Positions 61,413-64,000 of a stretch of DNA of 64,000 nt are shown one piece after another; within the stretch, counting starts at the first letter, position 1, and each line of letters begins with the position of its first letter. The notes beneath the pieces are model-generated. The model made no database searches, was not told where the DNA came from, and was given only the letters and a program-made list of their open reading frames with translations. Source of the stretch: Aquipuribacter sp. SD81 (GTDB lineage Bacteria; Actinomycetota; Actinomycetes; Actinomycetales; JBBAYJ01); contig NZ_JBBAYJ010000007.1 of assembly GCF_037153975.1 (NCBI RefSeq), forward strand, positions 90,813 to 154,812. Direction: 5' to 3'. Both the position numbers and the translations under genes were made by a program.

Positions 61413-61973
61413 ATGACGCCCCGCACCCCCCTCGCCCGCGCCGCGGCCGCAGCCGCCACCGCGGCGGGCCTCGGCCTGCTGCTGTCGGCCTGCTCCGCCG
61501 TCGGCCCGCCCAACGCCGCCGTCGTCGTCGACGGCCGGGTCGTGCCGGAGTCCGACGTCCGCGCGGTCGTGGACGGGCTGCCGCCGGAGCTCCTCCAGGG
61601 CGGCGCACCGCCCGCGGTGCAGGACGTGCTCGCGTTCTTCGTCGTCGAGGACGTCACCCGCGAAATCGCCGCGGAGTACACGGGCGTCATCTCGACCTCC
61701 CAGGTGCGCCGCGAGCTCGAGCTCCAGCTGGAGCAGCAGGGCTCGGAGCTGCCCGACGTGCCCGAGCAGGTCCTCGAGCTCTTCGCGACGAGCGCGATGA
61801 TCCAGCAGATCCAGGCGACCGACGTCGCCCGCGAGGAGTTCACTGCCGCGGTCGAGGACCTCGACGTCGAGGTGAACCCGCGCTACGGCCAGGTCGGCGA
61901 CGGTCTGGCGGTCCTGCCCAACGAGTACGAGTGGCTGCGGCCGGCGGGCGGCGGGGCGCTGCCCGAGAGCTGA
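61413..61973 (+). CDS. SurA N-terminal-domain lipoprotein
   Basis: A 186-residue lipoprotein with a signal ending in LLSAC at about residues 23-27. The SurA_N-like region follows (NAAVVVDGRVVPESDVRAVV and a helical section to PRYGQVGDG). The peptidyl-prolyl isomerase domain of full SurA/PrsA proteins is absent. In actinobacteria this small protein commonly sits between mfd and mazG. It begins seven bases after the mfd stop and is probably cotranscribed; it may act as an envelope chaperone. Confidence 0.82.
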   Translation: MTPRTPLARAAAAAATAAGLGLLLSACSAVGPPNAAVVVDGRVVPESDVRAVVDGLPPELLQGGAPPAVQDVLAFFVVEDVTREIAAEYTGVISTSQVRRELELQLEQQGSELPDVPEQVLELFATSAMIQQIQATDVAREEFTAAVEDLDVEVNPRYGQVGDGLAVLPNEYEWLRPAGGGALPES

Positions 61974-61981
61974 GCACCGCC

Positions 61982-62752
61982 GTGCCCGACGACCCCGCCC
62001 CGGCCGACCGTCCCACCGACGGTCCGCCCAGCGACGGTCCGGCCGCCGCCGCCTCAGCCGGCGACGGTCCGGCGGCCGGCACGAGCCTGCTCGAGGCCGT
62101 CGCGGTCATGGACCGCCTGCGCAGCCCGGGCGGGTGCCCGTGGGACCGGGAGCAGACCCACGCGAGCCTGCTGCGCTACCTCGTGGAGGAGGCCTACGAG
62201 ACGGTCGACGCGGTCGAGGCCCTCGAGCGGGCGGACGCCGCCGCCCGGCCGGAGGCCGAGCACGAGCTCGCCGAGGAGCTCGGCGACGTGCTGCTGCAGG
62301 TCCTCTTCCACGCCCGCGTCGCGGCCGAGCGCGGCGCGTTCGACGTCGACGACGTCGCCCGCGCCCTCGTCGCGAAGCTCGTCCGCCGTCACCCGCACGT
62401 CTTCGCCGACGAGCACCAGCCGGACGGCGCCGGCGTGCAGGCGCGCTGGGACGAGCTCAAGGCGGCCGAGAAGCCGTCGCGCGGCCCGCTCGACGGCGTG
62501 CCCGTGCACCTGCCCGCGCTCGCCCGGGCCGACAAGGTGCTGTCGCGCCTGGAGCGGGCGGGCCTCGCCGTGCCCGACCTCCCGGCCGAGCAGCCGGTCG
62601 ACGCCGTCGACCCGGCCACGACCGTCGGCGCGGCCCTGTTCGAGGTCGTGCGCTCGGCGCGTGCGGCGGGGGTCGACCCCGAGGCCGCCCTCCGGGCGCA
62701 CGTCGGTCGGGTGGAGAGGTCGGCTGCGGGCGGCGCGGGCCGTGCGCACTGA
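61982..62752 (+). CDS. mazG: MazG family nucleoside triphosphate pyrophosphohydrolase
   Basis: A 256-residue protein that hydrolyses nucleoside triphosphates to monophosphates, cleaning oxidised or unwanted nucleotides. After a Pro/Ala-rich lead of about 40 residues it has MDRLRSPGGCPWDREQTHAS, LVEEAYETVDAVE and HELAEELGDVLLQVLFHARV, the EExxE...ExxD metal-binding helices. VRRHPHVFAD, VQARWDELKAAEK and LPALARADKVLSRLERAG follow. The GTG at 61982 lies eight bases after the preceding stop. The last 50 residues form a divergent second half, as in other actinobacterial MazG proteins. Confidence 0.93.
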   Translation: MPDDPAPADRPTDGPPSDGPAAAASAGDGPAAGTSLLEAVAVMDRLRSPGGCPWDREQTHASLLRYLVEEAYETVDAVEALERADAAARPEAEHELAEELGDVLLQVLFHARVAAERGAFDVDDVARALVAKLVRRHPHVFADEHQPDGAGVQARWDELKAAEKPSRGPLDGVPVHLPALARADKVLSRLERAGLAVPDLPAEQPVDAVDPATTVGAALFEVVRSARAAGVDPEAALRAHVGRVERSAAGGAGRAH

Positions 62753-62753
62753 G

Positions 62754-62759
62754 TACGGT
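62754..62759 (+). promoter_or_regulatory. Probable -10 box (TACGGT) before the upstream ORF of the kinase gene
   Basis: TACGGT starts two bases after the mazG stop and lies at -12 to -7 of GTG 62766, matching the TANNNT leaderless pattern. No -35 is evident. Confidence 0.4.
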
Positions 62760-62765
62760 CGACAG

Positions 62766-62891
62766 GTGGCACGAACGGCACGGCGCGAGGGCGCGGGAGG
62801 GGACCGCACGGTCCCGTCCTCCGCGCCCGCGGCGCGCGTGCGGGCGTCCGGTCGGGGGTCCCGGACCTCGAGGGGGTCCGACCTGACGTGA
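62766..62891 (+). CDS. Short upstream ORF (41 codons), coupled to the Ser/Thr kinase gene
   Basis: From GTG 62766 a frame of 41 Arg/Gly/Ser-rich codons (VARTARREGAGGDRTVPSSA and following, ending SDLT) runs to a TGA that overlaps the kinase GTG as GTGA. The kinase start has no ribosome site, so this frame may deliver ribosomes to it. It resembles nothing known and may be only a leader; alternatively the region is untranslated leader. Confidence 0.35.
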   Translation: MARTARREGAGGDRTVPSSAPAARVRASGRGSRTSRGSDLT

Positions 62892-64000
62892 TCGGCAAGC
62901 GGCCCGTCCTCGACGGGCGCTACGAGCTCGGGGAGCCGCTCGGGACCGGGGGCATGGCGGTCGTCCGGCGTGCCCGCGACCTGCGGCTCGGCCGCGAGGT
63001 GGCGGTCAAGCTGCTGCACCCCGAGGTCGCCATGGACCCCGAGGCGATGGCGGCGTTCCGCGCGGAGGCCATGTCCGCGGCCCGGCTCAACCACCCGGGC
63101 GTCGTCGCGGTGCACGACGTCGGCGAGGCGGTCGTCGACGGCGCGCCGCGGCCCTACCTCGTCATGGAGATGATCGAGGGCCAGCCGCTGTCGCACCTGC
63201 TCGTCGACGGCACCCCGCTCACGGTGGAGCGCGCCCTCGAGATCGGCGTCGACGTCACGAGCGCGCTCGCCCACGCCCACGAGCGCGGGCTCGTGCACCG
63301 CGACGTCACGCCGCACAACCTCATGGTGCTGCGCGACGGCTCGGTCAAGGTCACCGACTTCGGCATCGCGCGCGCCATGCCGACGCTCGTCGTCGACGAC
63401 GCCGAGGAGGAGTGGACCGAGGAGCTCGCCGAGGCCGGCTCCGGCTTCGGCTCGGTGGCCTACCTCAGCCCCGAGCAGGCGCGCCGCGGCTTCGTCGACG
63501 CCCGCTCCGACCTGTACTCCGTCGGCTGCCTGCTCATGACGGTCCTCACCGGCTACCCGCCGTTCCGCGGCTCGCCGCGCGACGTCGTGCGCCACCACCT
63601 GCGGACCCTGCCGCCCACGCCGTCCTCCCGCCGGCCGGGTCTGGAGCCCGCCATCGACGGCATCGTCGCGCGGGCGCTGCAGAAGGACCCGTGGCAGCGC
63701 CCGCAGTCCGCCGCCGAGATGCGCCGCGACCTGCTGCAGGTGCTCGGCGACATCGACGCGCCCGCGGCGTGGGCCGCGGGCGCCCACGGCCTCGCGACCG
63801 CCGTCGCGCCGCACGAGCCGCAGCGGATGTCGGAGATCGTCGACCTCGCGACCCAGCCCGTCGACCTCGTCACCGGCGCCGTCCCCGACAGCGAGGACGA
63901 GACGGACGGGGCGGCCGGGTCGCCCGGCCCGGGCGACGGGCGCGGCGAGGGTGCGGCAGTCGGGCCCGCCGCCGGGGCAGCGGGCGCGGCCGCGGGGGCG
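62888..64000 (+). CDS. PknB-type serine/threonine protein kinase, 3' end outside window
   Basis: The first 371 codons are visible. The N-lobe has YELGEPLGTGGMAVVRRARD (glycine loop) and REVAVKLL with the ATP-binding Lys. The catalytic loop is LVHRDVTPHNLMV, where Thr replaces the usual Lys two residues after the catalytic Asp, and VTDFGIARAM is the metal-binding motif. AYLSPEQARRG is the APE-equivalent, and RPQSAAEM closes the domain near residue 275. A Gly/Ala-rich juxtamembrane region follows, and membrane and PASTA parts, if present, lie beyond the window. The GTG overlaps a short upstream frame. It is probably an envelope-signalling kinase; its targets are unknown. Confidence 0.88.
   Translation, partial: MIGKRPVLDGRYELGEPLGTGGMAVVRRARDLRLGREVAVKLLHPEVAMDPEAMAAFRAEAMSAARLNHPGVVAVHDVGEAVVDGAPRPYLVMEMIEGQPLSHLLVDGTPLTVERALEIGVDVTSALAHAHERGLVHRDVTPHNLMVLRDGSVKVTDFGIARAMPTLVVDDAEEEWTEELAEAGSGFGSVAYLSPEQARRGFVDARSDLYSVGCLLMTVLTGYPPFRGSPRDVVRHHLRTLPPTPSSRRPGLEPAIDGIVARALQKDPWQRPQSAAEMRRDLLQVLGDIDAPAAWAAGAHGLATAVAPHEPQRMSEIVDLATQPVDLVTGAVPDSEDETDGAAGSPGPGDGRGEGAAVGPAAGAAGAAAGA

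Noticed and set aside
57692..61843. Very long open frame on the minus strand opposite mfd (over 1300 codons)
   Set aside because: It is the antisense shadow of mfd, produced by extreme third-position GC; the composition is random Val/Gly/Arg/Asp-rich and mfd matches its family across the full length.
1..64000. Mobile element or genomic island boundaries
   Set aside because: No transposase, integrase, tRNA-end repeat or attachment site was seen; the accessory block is flanked on the right by ordinary housekeeping genes without visible direct repeats.

Overview
The window comes from a very GC-rich actinobacterium. Evidence is near-exclusive G/C third codon positions, many GTG starts, 4-bp GTGA/ATGA gene overlaps, Tat and lipoprotein signals, a sortase-E-like LAXTG protein, probable leaderless promoters, and an mfd-SurA_N-mazG-PknB-type right end. 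I cannot fix the genus. There are no rRNA or tRNA genes, insertion sequences, integrases or CRISPR arrays.

Layout. Positions 1-2931 hold a nucleotidyltransferase / HprK-like kinase / PqqD cassette facing a small Tat-exported, Pro/Thr-rich LARTG protein. Positions 2989-8209 hold nucleotide-sugar genes: a 3,5-epimerase, rfbF, an SAF-type oxidoreductase, an extended SDR and a nucleotide-sugar dehydrogenase. Positions 8220-9675 hold merR and a membrane acyltransferase. Positions 9833-12808 hold cysQ-cysD-cysN (sulfate activation and PAP removal). Positions 12838-29329 hold a polysaccharide block bounded by two related beta-helix proteins, with one Wzz-like protein and a nine-gene minus-strand operon (flippase, two sulfotransferases, polymerase, four glycosyltransferases, acetyltransferase). 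Positions 29544-34899 hold a glycosyltransferase, a GMC oxidoreductase, a TSUP transporter and an ALG14/ALG13-like pair. Positions 35385-55267 hold secreted surface proteins and a second polysaccharide block (flippase, two Wzz-like proteins, polymerase, two sulfotransferases, GT2, phosphotransferase-fold protein, RCC1 lipoprotein). Positions 55321-64000 hold an AMIN-like lipoprotein, an APS-kinase fusion with a frameshift, then mfd, a SurA_N lipoprotein, mazG and a Ser/Thr kinase that runs off the edge.

How it fits together. The best reading is a locus for one or two sulfated extracellular polysaccharides. CysD/CysN make APS. The only APS kinase in the window lies at 56180-57581 and is interrupted at an eight-C tract. 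Four sulfotransferases could use PAPS and CysQ would remove the PAP by-product. Duplicated Wzx and Wzy genes and three Wzz-like genes suggest either two polymers or a merged locus. The beta-helix proteins are candidate polymer-processing enzymes, and the large PKD and repeat proteins are candidate surface partners. Assignments to a sulfated polymer are inference from family membership and neighbourhood.
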